Shown here piece by piece: positions 47,517-57,469 of a stretch of 64,000 nt of DNA. How positions within the stretch are numbered: position 1 is the stretch's first letter; each line of letters opens with the position of its first letter. The position numbers and the translations under genes were made by a program. The notes below the pieces were generated by a model that saw only the letters and a program-made list of their open reading frames with translations, ran no database searches and was not told the origin of the DNA. The DNA comes from Saprospiraceae bacterium (lineage in GTDB: Bacteria > Bacteroidota > Bacteroidia > Chitinophagales > Saprospiraceae): the NCBI GenBank assembly GCA_016711125.1, contig JADJTQ010000006.1, positions 310,001-374,000 on the forward strand. The letters are read 5' to 3'.

Positions 47517-48791
47517 TTAAAAATCAAAGCCAAATCCCAAGGCAAATGTATTTTCCTGTTCTCCAGATCCCAGATTTCGCCACGCATAATGGGTTTTAAA
47601 AACTATAGTGAAGACAGGAAAATAATTAATCCCAATTGTAAATACTTGTCTTTCATAACGTGGATTGTCAGAAACGGTGCCCTCAGTCTGAAGCATGGAA
47701 TCGTACCATTCAGCCTTGCCAAACAGATAGAATTGTTGATTTTCAGTCTTGGGTGTTAATTGCAACACGTCATAGGCGATTTCTGCGGAGCTGCCTCCAG
47801 CCATATTGCCCACCGGTGTACGTTTTACATCCAGATTGTTGGAGAGGTTACGGTTGGCATTACTAAGTGCTTCACTGTTTTGTATATGTCCCAGCATTCC
47901 ATATGCCCTGATCCGCCAGGGATAAATTTCAGCGGAAAAGTGTATGTCGCCAAACGTAACCCACGAGGGTGAAGTAAAATCATTTTTCGGTCGATTACCA
48001 GTGGCATTTCCGGCATAAAAGTTGAATCCCAGTTCGCTATCCTTCGCAAAGTTGTAGTCAAGTCGGACAGCGTAGGCCAGATTATCAGCATTAATGGTTT
48101 CGAAGCGAGTTTGATAACCTCTGCGAATCCAGTTTTGTGCGCTAAATCCTGTGTTATCCAACCCACTTACGATATAGGCTTTGTAGGATAAAAATGGAAA
48201 AGCCTGACTAGGTTTTAAGGGAATATCACCATTGAATTCAATCCCGGTTTCATACCAGCCAAGGGGTAATATCGTATTTTCTATCTCAGGCCGATAGGCG
48301 GTAAAATATTCTCTCGGTTGATCTTGCTTTGAAGCATTTCCTACGTAAAAACGCATTTTTCCAATCCTTAGATTAAATGACTTGTGTAGTTTAAATAGCA
48401 AGTTGAGTTGCTCTACCACCACTTGTCCACCTTTTGCAATCTCTTGTTCAAATTCACCGAACTCCTCCAATGGATCAAATGCCATGGTGGTGCCGGTGCC
48501 AGCATGTTCAAATTCAATTTCAGATTTAAATTGAATTTTATCCGAAAAATCATGATAGAGGTAAATGTTGAGTCGTTCCGGGTCGATGGCATTTCTTCTA
48601 TCAGGTAATGTTTCCCAATTAAAGGCATAGTAGTTGATCACGCCATAGGCATTAAGTCGAAATCTATTTAATATAGCCTCAACTCGTTCTAATTTATCAA
48701 ATGGAGATATTGTATCGCTTTGTGCTCCAATGTTTTGCGGAATTATTAATAGTATAATCAGGAGGAAATAGTCAGATGTCGATATCTTCAT
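47517..48791 (-). CDS. Outer-membrane beta-barrel porin
   Basis: 424 residues from MKISTSDYFLLIILLIIPQNIGAQ, a signal peptide; the frame to 48914 adds 41 unrelated residues. The rest alternates beta-strands typical of phosphate-selective/OprO-like porins of Bacteroidota: RLNAYGVINYYAFNWE, IQFKSEIEFEHAG, EQLNLLFKLHKSFNLRIGKMRF, YAVRLDYNFAKDSELGFNFYAG, and the outer-membrane terminal signature ending ENTFALGFGFDF with a final aromatic. First gene of the imelysin/DHOR operon (21 bp to imelysin). Substrate unknown; metal or complex transport is inferred from neighbours. Confidence 0.85.
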   Translation of the reverse strand: MKISTSDYFLLIILLIIPQNIGAQSDTISPFDKLERVEAILNRFRLNAYGVINYYAFNWETLPDRRNAIDPERLNIYLYHDFSDKIQFKSEIEFEHAGTGTTMAFDPLEEFGEFEQEIAKGGQVVVEQLNLLFKLHKSFNLRIGKMRFYVGNASKQDQPREYFTAYRPEIENTILPLGWYETGIEFNGDIPLKPSQAFPFLSYKAYIVSGLDNTGFSAQNWIRRGYQTRFETINADNLAYAVRLDYNFAKDSELGFNFYAGNATGNRPKNDFTSPSWVTFGDIHFSAEIYPWRIRAYGMLGHIQNSEALSNANRNLSNNLDVKRTPVGNMAGGSSAEIAYDVLQLTPKTENQQFYLFGKAEWYDSMLQTEGTVSDNPRYERQVFTIGINYFPVFTIVFKTHYAWRNLGSGEQENTFALGFGFDF

Positions 48792-49186
48792 CTTTATTGA
48801 ATCCAAATTACTTCTAAAACCTAGACTTTGGCTTTCGGTGATATAACTCAAAATCTTAAATGGGGTTAATGACTTTCTGGTATTACAATTCAATTGTAAA
48901 ACTAGGAAGGACAAGCAGATCGTTATATCACAATAAGTGAGATTTTTGCTTAATGCTTCTTGTGAGATTGTCTTTACCTAATATTAGGTATTTACAAGTT
49001 GATCCAATGCGGACAATACAATGATGCGAGAAGAAGATTAACCTTCATTATTTGTAAATTCTTTAACCCACGTTGAGGAACGTAGGATCTAACCATGCCG
49101 AATAACAGGGGATCACTCCTTATTTTTTGGCAGGGAGTTCATAGAGGCATCAACAAATTTGACTGGTTCATTACCACGTAAATTTT
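48792..49186. other. Intergenic region, nothing recognisable
   Basis: About 395 bases between the porin start and the SusD remnant. Should contain the porin operon promoter on the minus strand. No ORF or hairpin supported. Confidence 0.4.
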
Positions 49187-49229
49187 TTGGCAATATCCAT
49201 TAGAAAGTTGGCCAACAGATTGGGTCTAC

Positions 49230-49570
49230 TCTCAAAGAGCATCTTTCAGTCGATGGTAGACGCGGCAGTTGCGTTCAGAGAAGAGCCGGTCATTACGGGG
49301 ATCGTGCTAGACCATCAAGGTGAGCTCTTACTCAATCATGCTGAAGCGGAGAATGAATTGGGAAACGGGCCATCAGCACTGGTTTCGGTAAATTTAAATA
49401 GGTGCGCGAGCAATGGTGCCTGAGTTTACAGAAACTGATCAAGCCGCGCTGCGTCAACTAGTCCATAAAGAGAGGCGTCGAGAGTTATTATTTCCGCTGA
49501 GAGGCAGACAGTGCTCCTCGCAACAGATGCCTTTTATCAAGGACAAATTTGCCAACTATTCCTTGTTTGC
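49230..49570 (+). pseudogene. C-terminal remnant of a SusD-family gene
   Basis: Two frames give SusD C-terminal blocks: LDHQGELLLNHAEAENELGNG and SALVSVNLNR, then VPEFTETDQAALRQLVHKERRRELLF, corresponding to the LxYAEAxNELG, RxRAG and LRExIxxERRxEL blocks of intact SusD proteins such as the one at 60271-61734. The start, signal peptide and the end are absent and the frame changes near 49415. The SusC partner is missing. Confidence 0.68.
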
Positions 49571-50024
49571 CTCCGCTATGCTATCCGATATTTATGGGCC
49601 TCAAATGCTTGACAAAGCACTCCATTACGAAGCCACGAACTTCGCAAGTTCTTTTATCGAAAACTTAGGTGATGGAGCTTTTGCGATACTAATCTGCCCG
49701 TTGATGCACAGTTGTCTTCGGTTAATGATCTATTGATCGAGGATCACAATTTCGATGGCCATCTGGATCTTATTTTGGCAGGGAATTATGTTTTAGGCAG
49801 AAGTGGAGACCGCTCGGAATGATGCTGGGCAAGGTGTCTTTTTATTGGGATATGGACATGGATCCTTTCGTTCAGTTTCCAGTGCTCAAAGTGGTTTTTT
49901 GGCAAGTGGTGATGACAAAAGTCTGGCGACGCTGAGGCTCGCTGATGGCCGCAATGTGATCTTGGTGGGAAATAATGCGTCACGGTTTCAGGTATTTGTT
50001 CCGCAGAATGATAATATACGATGA
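49555..50024 (+). pseudogene. Remnant of a VCBS/FG-GAP repeat (ASPIC/UnbV-type) protein
   Basis: Across three frames the plus strand reads FASAMLSDIYGPQMLDKALHYEATNFASSF, then LPVDAQLSSVNDLLIEDHNFDGHLDLILAGN (with the FG-GAP DxNxDGxxDL calcium loop), then NDAGQGVFLLGYGHGSFRS, AQSGFLASGDDKSL and DGRNVILVGNNASRFQVF. This is the C-terminal portion of the VCBS-repeat proteins that usually follow SusC/SusD pairs. No start, several frame changes. Together with the SusD remnant it marks the collapse of a SusCD locus by deletion. Confidence 0.68.
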
Positions 50025-50310
50025 TGAAATACTTCTTTGGGTTTTGTCTTCCTAAGTACTATTCTCTTCTCATGTTTTTCCGATCACAATCAATTATTCA
50101 ATTTACTTGACTCAATCTCTTCGCAGATATTCCCGTAGTGTAGGCTTTATAGACCCCGCCAACTAACGAAAGAATATTTAACGACACGAGAGTTAAAGAT
50201 TACTAGCATCGAACTAGTCGACAAGGTTGAGATTAGAAATCTGAGGGATGGATGGGGCCTTCGTGAAATCTATAACAGAAAACAAGGAAAGAATCCTAAA
50301 TTTAAACCCT

Positions 50311-51240
50311 ATGGACAGGAGAACTTTTACCCAAACATGTTTAACCGCTTCTGGCGGCTTATTGCCCATGCCGGATTTACTACAAGAGTTGGGCCCACCG
50401 CCCAAGCTCCATAAGATACCTAAAACAGATACGCACGTGCATCTCTTTGATTTGAATAATCTAAGTTATGGCTGGTTAAATAATGCTTCTGAAATCAATC
50501 GATCATTTTCTATCCGTGATTTTCAAAAAGCCAGTAAGCAATCTCATATTGGCAAAATACTGTTCATGGAAAGCGGCGCTGATGCCGGTTTGGGTATAAA
50601 AGAGGCCAGGTGGGTGGCAAGTTTAGTAAAGGAGGAGCCACGTATCAAAGGCATTATCGCAAATCTTGACCTCAGTGGAGATGATGCAGAAAAGTCATTG
50701 GCCGAACTTAAGGAAGTGACGTTACTGAAAGGAATTCGTGGCAAATTTCCCGAAGCCGCGTCGGAGTCGCAAGGATTTTTAAGTGGGTTGAAGTCACTTG
50801 CCCATTCAAATCTAAGTTTTGACTTTCTAATATCTCTTGCCCAATATGATGAGGCGACAAATACGGCGCGTAAATGTCCTGACAATGTTTTTGTGCTCGA
50901 TCATCTTGGCAATCCTAATGTGAAAAAAGGTGATTTCGAATCTTGGAGGCAAGGCATCAATAAACTAGCTGAGCAACCAAACATCAATTGTAAACTTTCT
51001 GGAATCATTACCAAGGCTGGCAAGGATTGGACTGAGCAAGAAATAAGCCCATACTTATTGCACTGCATTGACCAATTTGGCATGGACCGTTTAGTTTATG
51101 GAGGTGATTGGCCGGTGGTGCTACTGGCTGGATCTTATCTAAGTTGGTCTCGGGCTTTTGAAAAAATTACCGGCAAATTTTCAGAAAATGAATTACACAA
51201 GATCTATCATTTGAATGCTGATAGAATTTATAATTTATAA
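50311..51240 (+). CDS. Amidohydrolase (TIM-barrel, Amidohydro_2 family), Tat-like signal
   Basis: 309 residues from MDRRTFTQTCLTASGG, an RR-containing export-like leader; the upstream ATG at 50248 adds 21 unlikely residues. Metal-site landmarks: TDTHVHLFD (HxH, about 42-50), the third-strand region GIRGKFPE, VLDHLGNP (His) and YGGDWPV (Asp, about 267-273). The family includes L-fucono- and L-rhamnonolactonases and decarboxylases, so lactone hydrolysis of a sugar acid is a reasonable guess. It precedes the two large secreted paralogs and the RraA-like gene on the same strand. Confidence 0.88.
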   Translation: MDRRTFTQTCLTASGGLLPMPDLLQELGPPPKLHKIPKTDTHVHLFDLNNLSYGWLNNASEINRSFSIRDFQKASKQSHIGKILFMESGADAGLGIKEARWVASLVKEEPRIKGIIANLDLSGDDAEKSLAELKEVTLLKGIRGKFPEAASESQGFLSGLKSLAHSNLSFDFLISLAQYDEATNTARKCPDNVFVLDHLGNPNVKKGDFESWRQGINKLAEQPNINCKLSGIITKAGKDWTEQEISPYLLHCIDQFGMDRLVYGGDWPVVLLAGSYLSWSRAFEKITGKFSENELHKIYHLNADRIYNL

Positions 51241-51246
51241 ACTACA

Positions 51247-51378
51247 ATGAGTTCTTTTTTCAAGCTTGTAATCCTCCAAATCCCGATCATTTGTCATGCC
51301 TGGGGATATTCGCAGTCAACTCCAGAATATCAAACATCGAGGAATAACCGGTATTTATGTATGGTACAGATGAATTAA
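51247..51378 (+). pseudogene. Truncated exported-protein start, probable remnant
   Basis: 43 codons beginning MSSFFKLVILQIPIICHAWGYSQ, which looks like a signal peptide, then an early TAA and disrupted sequence up to 51538. No match to a family. Six bases after the amidohydrolase stop, so it may be what is left of a co-transcribed secreted enzyme. Confidence 0.35.
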
Positions 51379-51390
51379 ATGATACTGAAG

Positions 51391-51422
51391 ATGGCACGGG
51401 GTGTGGATGGCACGGGGTGTGG
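51391..51422. repeat. Perfect 16-bp tandem duplication
   Basis: ATGGCACGGGGTGTGG occurs twice in a row (51391-51406, 51407-51422) in the remnant region between the amidohydrolase and the first large secreted paralog. Confidence 0.85.
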
Positions 51423-51586
51423 ACATTGACCCCAAAGATCTCGAGGTACAGGTCACGATCGGTTGGGTGAGAGGTTTAATCGAATTTATTTTCTTTATCA
51501 AGCCCATGATAATTATTGGGATTTTGGCCTAACGGTTCATGATCGTAATTATTCAGTATTTTAGGATCTCATTCATATATTTAAAA

Positions 51587-53533
51587 ATGTACAGAAAGGC
51601 AGTCATCTATTTTTTAAGACAAATAGCCATTTTAGTATTCGTGAGCCCGATGACCTGTTCGTGCTGGGCACAATCGACTACCAGGCCTATTTCACTGAAT
51701 AAGCAAGGGATTCCACCGGAGTGGGCTCTGTTAGAGCGACATCTGCTCGACCAGATTTATCCGGCGGCACTAGAATTTGTGGAGAAATATACCAATCCTG
51801 ATGGAACATTGAAATGGCGAGAAGAATGGCCTGGCATAGATGGGTCGGATGATGGCTATGAGAGTTTTTACAATTTTTCACTTTATAGCGCCTTAGGTGG
51901 CCCCATGGAATTAGATAGTCTGGCTCGCCATCTCTGGGATGGAGTGACCAGACAATTTACCAAATACGGACAAGTCCGGGATGAATTTGATGCAGGCTAT
52001 GATTGGATGCATCATGGAGAGTCGTATACCTATTTTTATTTTTTCGGATTGACCAATCCATTTGATCAAAAGTCCAAACAAAGAGCCATAAAGTTTGCCA
52101 ACTTATATATGGACCCAGTCTTTGGTAACTATGATCCCGAACTAAAAATCATTCGATCACCACTCACTGGGAGTCAAGGACCTAGATTTGTAAACACAGC
52201 GGAAGATTGGGTTACCCACCGTCCCATTCTAGCAGATTATCTGTTGCCTTACGAAGATATTGATGGTGTCGATTCAAGCTCGTTGTGGAATGACGACGCT
52301 AAGTTCCCCCTCATCCTTAATGCGCTCAACGAAAGGATGATGAAAGGAGATGTGCCACTAAACCTAGCGGCTACCAGTATGATTCTAAATGCTTTTATGT
52401 ATACAGGAGAGGAAAAATATGCCACTTGGGTCAAGGACTACGTCGGGGGTTGGTTGCAACGAGTGCGAGAGAATGATGGTTTTTTACCGGACAATGTTGG
52501 ATTGTCTGGTAAAGTGGGCGAAAATATGAATGGGAATAAGTGGGGTGGGTATTATGGTTGGCGTTGGCCACATGGCTTGATGAATCAAATGGAGGCCACC
52601 TATATTGGTGCAAGCAATGCCTATCTGGTAAGTGGAGATTCGACTTATCTGGAACTTCCAAAAAGCGTGATTAAACTGGTGGAGGACCAAGCAAAAAATG
52701 ATGATGGTTTGCAATTGGTTCCGCACAGGTTTGATGATAAAGGTTGGTGGGACTTTAGACCGATGGCACCTAAGTATCCCGCACATTTGTGGTTTATGTC
52801 AAGGCAGACGGGAGATTGGCAAAGGGCAAAAAGATTAGCGGATCCAGAGAAATGGAGCTATCACAAATATTTAAACAGAGGAAGTCATTTGGTTCGGGGC
52901 ATGCAGATCATTGAAAATCAACAATTTGCTTATATTAAAGGTAAGGGAGATTCTGAAAATACCATCGCGTGGATGGGGTTTCTGGAGGGTGAGAATCCGA
53001 CCTACCCAGTGGATGTCTTAAAAGCTACCTATGGCGAAGTGCTGAAAAGATTAAAAGAACTAAGAGCGGATAATTCCTTGCCTGATGACCAAGATGTGCA
53101 TCATTTTTTTCAAAAGAATCCTGTGGTCCTGGAAGGGTTGGTACAGTTGATGTTAGGAGCCCCCAATCATATTTATCATGGAGGATTATTGCACACAAGC
53201 TTACGCTATTTTGATCCCGTGCAGAAGCGACCAGGAATTCCTCGCGACGTCGCAGCATTAGTGGAGCGAATCACACCCAACAGCGTGACCCTCAAGTTAG
53301 TTAATCTGCATCCAACAGAGAGCAGAAAAGTGATCATTCAAGGCGGCATGTTTGGAGAGCATAAAATCAAAAGGGTACGACAAGTGATAGATTATCCTTT
53401 CCAATTTTATACGGTAGATAAAAAATATGTCGAGGTGGACCTGGGACCGGGAGCTTCTGGCCAATTGGAATTGGATATCGAAAGATTTGCTCATCTGCCC
53501 AGTTATGCATTTCCCTGGCATCCGGTGAGGTAA
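51587..53533 (+). CDS. Large secreted alpha/alpha-barrel protein of unknown function (paralog 1)
   Basis: 648 residues from MYRKAVIYFLRQIAILVFVS, a signal peptide; a start at 51539 is possible but adds nothing family-like. The body is helical with repeated Trp/Tyr-rich helix pairs (IPPEWALLERHLLDQIYPAALEF, YESFYNFSLYSALGG, FDAGYDWMHHGESYTYFYFFGL, VPLNLAATSMILNAFMYTGEEKY, DNDGFLPDN-type NDGFLPDNVG, GGYYGWRWPHGLMNQM), the look of an (alpha/alpha)6 toroid such as unsaturated glucuronyl hydrolases and polysaccharide lyases. The C-terminal 120 residues (SVTLKLVNLHPTESRKVIIQGG) form a beta-sandwich. I do not know the family. A clear paralog lies at 54776-56793 with the RraA-like gene between. Confidence 0.78.
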   Translation: MYRKAVIYFLRQIAILVFVSPMTCSCWAQSTTRPISLNKQGIPPEWALLERHLLDQIYPAALEFVEKYTNPDGTLKWREEWPGIDGSDDGYESFYNFSLYSALGGPMELDSLARHLWDGVTRQFTKYGQVRDEFDAGYDWMHHGESYTYFYFFGLTNPFDQKSKQRAIKFANLYMDPVFGNYDPELKIIRSPLTGSQGPRFVNTAEDWVTHRPILADYLLPYEDIDGVDSSSLWNDDAKFPLILNALNERMMKGDVPLNLAATSMILNAFMYTGEEKYATWVKDYVGGWLQRVRENDGFLPDNVGLSGKVGENMNGNKWGGYYGWRWPHGLMNQMEATYIGASNAYLVSGDSTYLELPKSVIKLVEDQAKNDDGLQLVPHRFDDKGWWDFRPMAPKYPAHLWFMSRQTGDWQRAKRLADPEKWSYHKYLNRGSHLVRGMQIIENQQFAYIKGKGDSENTIAWMGFLEGENPTYPVDVLKATYGEVLKRLKELRADNSLPDDQDVHHFFQKNPVVLEGLVQLMLGAPNHIYHGGLLHTSLRYFDPVQKRPGIPRDVAALVERITPNSVTLKLVNLHPTESRKVIIQGGMFGEHKIKRVRQVIDYPFQFYTVDKKYVEVDLGPGASGQLELDIERFAHLPSYAFPWHPVR

Positions 53534-53642
53534 AGTCTATTGCAGGCCCCAAAAAATGAGTAAGCCAATTGGTCCTATTCTAATCTTAATGTAATGAAAA
53601 AATAGTAAAGCCAATTATTAATCATAAAGAAATATTGCCCTC

Positions 53643-54578
53643 ATGATATATAAGATAAAAGGTCTTGTCCTCGCATTAGTTTTGGCTGGTAGCTATGCTG
53701 CAGTGACTGCCCAGATGTTAAATTTGAGCAGAGATCAAATGATCGCTTTGACACCCAACTGGGAGGGAGAGCGTTTTGAGGATGGTAGACCCAAAGTCAC
53801 GGATGATATCTTGGAAAGGATGAAAGGAGTTTCACTAGAACAAGCCTGGGGCACACTCCGTAATCGAGGATATAAGAATCAATTTGCTGGAGATTGGAAA
53901 ATGATCCATGAGGGTCAAGTAATGTCAGGACGTGCCATGACCGCTCAATATATGCCGAAGAGAGCAGTGATACGGGAGGAACTTGAGAAAGAGGGAAAAA
54001 AAGAGGGTAGAATTGGAGACATGGTAAACTGGCCAATTGCCGAACTAGTAGAAGGCGATCTCTATGTGGCCGACTCATATGGTAAACTTAATGAAGGTCC
54101 GATCATTGGTGATAACCTGGGCACTTCAATTTATGCGAAATCTAAAAATGGCGTGGTGTTCAATGGTACATTGAGAGACTTGGAAGGCCTTGAACAAATC
54201 AAAGGATTTAATGCTTTTGTTAAAGGTTGGCATCCATCTTATCAAATGGAAATGATGTTGATGGGCATTAATGTACCTATAAGGATTGATGAAGTCACGG
54301 TGATGCCAGGTGATGTAGTTCTCGCGAAAAGAGAAGGTGTCATTTTTATTCCACCGCACTTAGCTGAGGAAATTGTCATTAAGGGAGAATTTATCGCATT
54401 AAAAGATGAATTCGGGCATTTATGTCTTCGTGAAGGCAGATTTTCTTCTGGCGAAATTGACGGAGCCTGGAGTGATGAAATACGTCAGGCATTTATTGTC
54501 TGGGTGGGCGAAAATCCTTCGAAAATAAAGATGACTCGAGCTCAATTGGATGAATTCTTTAAGGAACGGAATTGGTGA
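53643..54578 (+). CDS. Exported RraA/HMG-aldolase-like protein
   Basis: 311 residues starting with a signal peptide (MIYKIKGLVLALVLAGSYAAVTAQ), unusual because RraA proteins and class II pyruvate aldolases are normally cytoplasmic. The core keeps the fold: VTDDILERMKGVSLEQAWGTL, MSGRAMTAQYMP, GDNLGTSIYAKSKNGVVFNGTLRD with the Gly...Arg-Asp catalytic signature, then EVTVMPGDVVLAKREGVIFIPP, the C-terminal family block. HMG/CHA aldolases cleave 4-hydroxy-4-methyl-2-oxoglutarate-type acids, so an exported retro-aldolase acting on an acidic sugar-derived product is an inference. It sits between the two large secreted paralogs. Confidence 0.86.
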   Translation: MIYKIKGLVLALVLAGSYAAVTAQMLNLSRDQMIALTPNWEGERFEDGRPKVTDDILERMKGVSLEQAWGTLRNRGYKNQFAGDWKMIHEGQVMSGRAMTAQYMPKRAVIREELEKEGKKEGRIGDMVNWPIAELVEGDLYVADSYGKLNEGPIIGDNLGTSIYAKSKNGVVFNGTLRDLEGLEQIKGFNAFVKGWHPSYQMEMMLMGINVPIRIDEVTVMPGDVVLAKREGVIFIPPHLAEEIVIKGEFIALKDEFGHLCLREGRFSSGEIDGAWSDEIRQAFIVWVGENPSKIKMTRAQLDEFFKERNW

Positions 54579-54775
54579 CGTTGGTAACAAAATTGGCTCT
54601 TGCGTATTTATAGTGGGTCAATTTTAGTCGATTTACCTTTCTTCGAAGCCGCAGAATATAAATTCTGCTCTCTCTTGTTGCGGGAAGGAGAGGAAGATCT
54701 ATCTCTTCCTATAGCGATTAGCGATTCTTGTTCTCTATAGTTATCTAGTAAGTCATCTCTAATATTTAATCGATA

Positions 54776-56793
54776 ATGAAGATTTATAGTTTATTCTTGT
54801 TTGTATGGTTCTTGATGCCTTGGACTACGGAGGCACAAGATTCACCCATGATAGAAATGCCGGCTATCAGGGCTACCAAGATTCAAGGGCCACCAGATTG
54901 GGCAATTATGCAACAACGGCTCATTGCGGCGATGGAGGAGGCTGGCGATTTTTATTGGGATCGTTTTACTTATCCAGGCGGCTCAACCATTAGTGAAGGT
55001 CCCTATGATGATCTGTACGAGATGTTTTACAATTGGCCTGACTTTTATATAGTCGGTGGGGCCAAGCGATTCTACGAAAGGGCAGTCTCCGCTTATAATG
55101 GAATTACTCGAACCAACACTCCCCACGCACCGGATCCCGGAGACTATTTTCACCGTCTTTATAAGGAATTTCCGACCCAAGATGATTTTTTCACATCAGC
55201 GAAGGAATGACACTATTCTATAATTTGGCTCTTGGTGATCCCGCTATTCCAGAAAATATTCACCGGGCAAAACGATTTGCCGGGTTTTATTTAAATGAAG
55301 ATCCCGAGGCACTCAATTTTGACTTGGAAAACAAGTTAGTGAGATCAATTTTTACGGGTAGTAGAGGACCTCTGTCGTCTTCGGATGCAACCTACAATCT
55401 GCGCTATGGTCATGCTTCCCTATATCCGGTTGTACTGTATTTGGAACCTGAATGGCACGAGATTCCGACCCGTAAGAATGAGATTCAAACGATATATGAT
55501 AGTTTAGTTACAAATACCGATGTGCCGGTCAATTTGGGAATCACGGGATTAATGACGCATGCCTATTTATTGACGGGTGAAGAAAAATATAAGAGGTGGG
55601 TGCTAGATTATGTGGATGTGTGGATGGAGCGCATTGACCGCAATGATGGGATACTGCCTGACAATATTGGACGTACTGGTGAGATAGGCGAGTATCGCAA
55701 TGGCCAGTGGTGGGGTGGCCTGTACGGATGGTATGGTCGATATGGGTTGATGATGATGTTTGCATCGATGGATGTCGCGTCTGAATGTGCTTATCTATTA
55801 TCTGGTGATGCGAAATATCTAGGTCTCGTGCGGTCACAGATCGATCAGCTTTTGCTTCGAGCCAAAACGACCAAAGAAGGTCAGTTACTAGTACCCTACC
55901 GAATGAACAAAGATGGTTGGCATAGCTATCGGCCAATGATGATTCGAGATTTAGCTCATCTCTGGCATGCTTCTATGGATTCTGCTGATTGGGCTCGAAT
56001 CGAAAAAGTACATACAGGACATAAATTTAGACCTCTGAATGGAGAAGGACTTTGGGGCCAGAATACGTTGGATCACCTGGATAAGCCCAGTCCCTACATA
56101 CCTTCTGCTACCTTCGATTGGAATGAGGAAATGGTTCTCGGAGATCGAACGATGGGCAAAAGTGAATATGCCCGCTTGATGTATTATGCAGGAGAAAACC
56201 CTGATTGGCCACTTGAGACTTTAAAGGCAGACTTTCAAGAAATGACCCGTCGCATGGAATTTATGCGTCAGGATAAAAGACTAATTTCCGAGATAAAAGG
56301 TGATGATACCTACCCTAATAATCCGATCATTATAAAGGCTCTGCAGCAAACAACGATGGGCACTCCTCAAACGATTTATTTCGGAGGTTTGCTTAGGGCA
56401 ACGGTGCGTTATTTTGATGTTATCGAAAGGCGACCGGGCTTACCAGAAGATGTGTCAGCACTAGTGACTGCCTTAGATAGCGAAAGTGTTATAGTTCATT
56501 TGATTAATTTGAGTCCGGTCGAAGAACGAAAACTGATCATTCAAGCTGGTGCTTTTGGTGAACATCGATTTACTGAGGTCAGCTATCCAAAAGAAGATTT
56601 TTCTGATGGAGCTACAGTTGAAATAGAACAAATTCCGGTACAAGGAAAATACCTCGAAATTACCCTGAGTCCTTCCAGTTCGATTCAACTGGATTTGGGC
56701 TTTAATAGATTTGTGAATAAACCTTCCTATAATTTTCCATGGAAAAAAAGCAGATGTGGCTCTTCGATCAAAACTAAAAGAGGGTTCCTTTAA
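54776..56793 (+). CDS. Large secreted alpha/alpha-barrel protein of unknown function (paralog 2), single frameshift
   Basis: Signal peptide MKIYSLFLFVWFLMPWTTEAQ. Open parts are 54776-55210 and 55207-56793; one more T in the T6 run at 55186-55191 gives QDDFFHISEGMTLFYNLALGD, equivalent to DWMHHGESYTYFYFFGLTN in paralog 1, for about 672 residues. Shared blocks with 51587-53533: VPVNLGITGLMTHAYLLTGEEKY, RNDGILPDNIGRTGEIGE, GGLYGWYGRYGL, AHLWHASMDSADW, HLINLSPVEERKLIIQAG and a terminal SYNFPW. The shared motif HLWxxSxxxxDW and the GGxYGW block are candidates for the active site. Divergence between paralogs is large, so they probably act on different steps. Confidence 0.78.
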
Positions 56794-57469
56794 GCTACGT
56801 CAGGATCATTAGTGAGATATTCCTACGTGCTTGTGATTCCAAACCAAAATTACTTCAACAAACATTTATGTGCCTATGGTTTATTATGGTTTACTACCAT
56901 AAGCGTCCAAAATAAATTCATGTTTCGAAAATATACACTCATAATCAATGTTTTAGACTGTAAGAATGACATATTTGGAATTGTATCCTATGAGATTAAG
57001 AATAACAGCCTCGCGACAGTTTAAGGTCATTCCAAGAATTAAAAATGAAACGTAAAGGTGCAACATTCGACCTACCAAGTTGGTTTGTGGCCTTAGTCCC
57101 CCTCAAGGCCGCCAATTTTTCTTTTGGGGTGAGGTCTGTGGTGGGGCGAAAAAATGCGTCGGGCTTAATCAATGGGGTCTTAAACAGGAAGTCAGTATCA
57201 GATTATAATTAACCGAGTAGCAAGCGTAAAATCCATATCTGCGGCCCTTTGCTGGAAAGTCGCTTTTTCTTTAAAAGCGGGAAGCTGAAACCTAGCGCGC
57301 GAGCGGAGCACTTTAGGGGCCCTTTTGCTTTGGCTGACCAGTCGGGCAGGCAGTAAAGTGGACAAGTAAATTGGTCAATGTTCTGGTTCTACGTCAAATC
57401 CAAAACGTTTGGCAAAGGGCATTATGGAGTGGCCCACGGATTAGAAAGTTTCAGAATTATATAAGAAAA
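56794..57469. other. Intergenic region with a GC-richer unexplained block
   Basis: About 675 bases. 57040-57370 is visibly more GC-rich than its surroundings. On the minus strand it is open for about 65 codons without a start (DAFFRPTTDLTPKEKLAALRG...). No family recognised; see findings. Confidence 0.35.

Noticed and set aside
48792..48914. Longer start of the porin
   Set aside because: Residues before MKISTSDYF are not signal-like and would hide the signal peptide.
56812..57024. 70-codon plus-strand ORF
   Set aside because: Unusual composition, no motif and no conserved neighbour; treated as chance.
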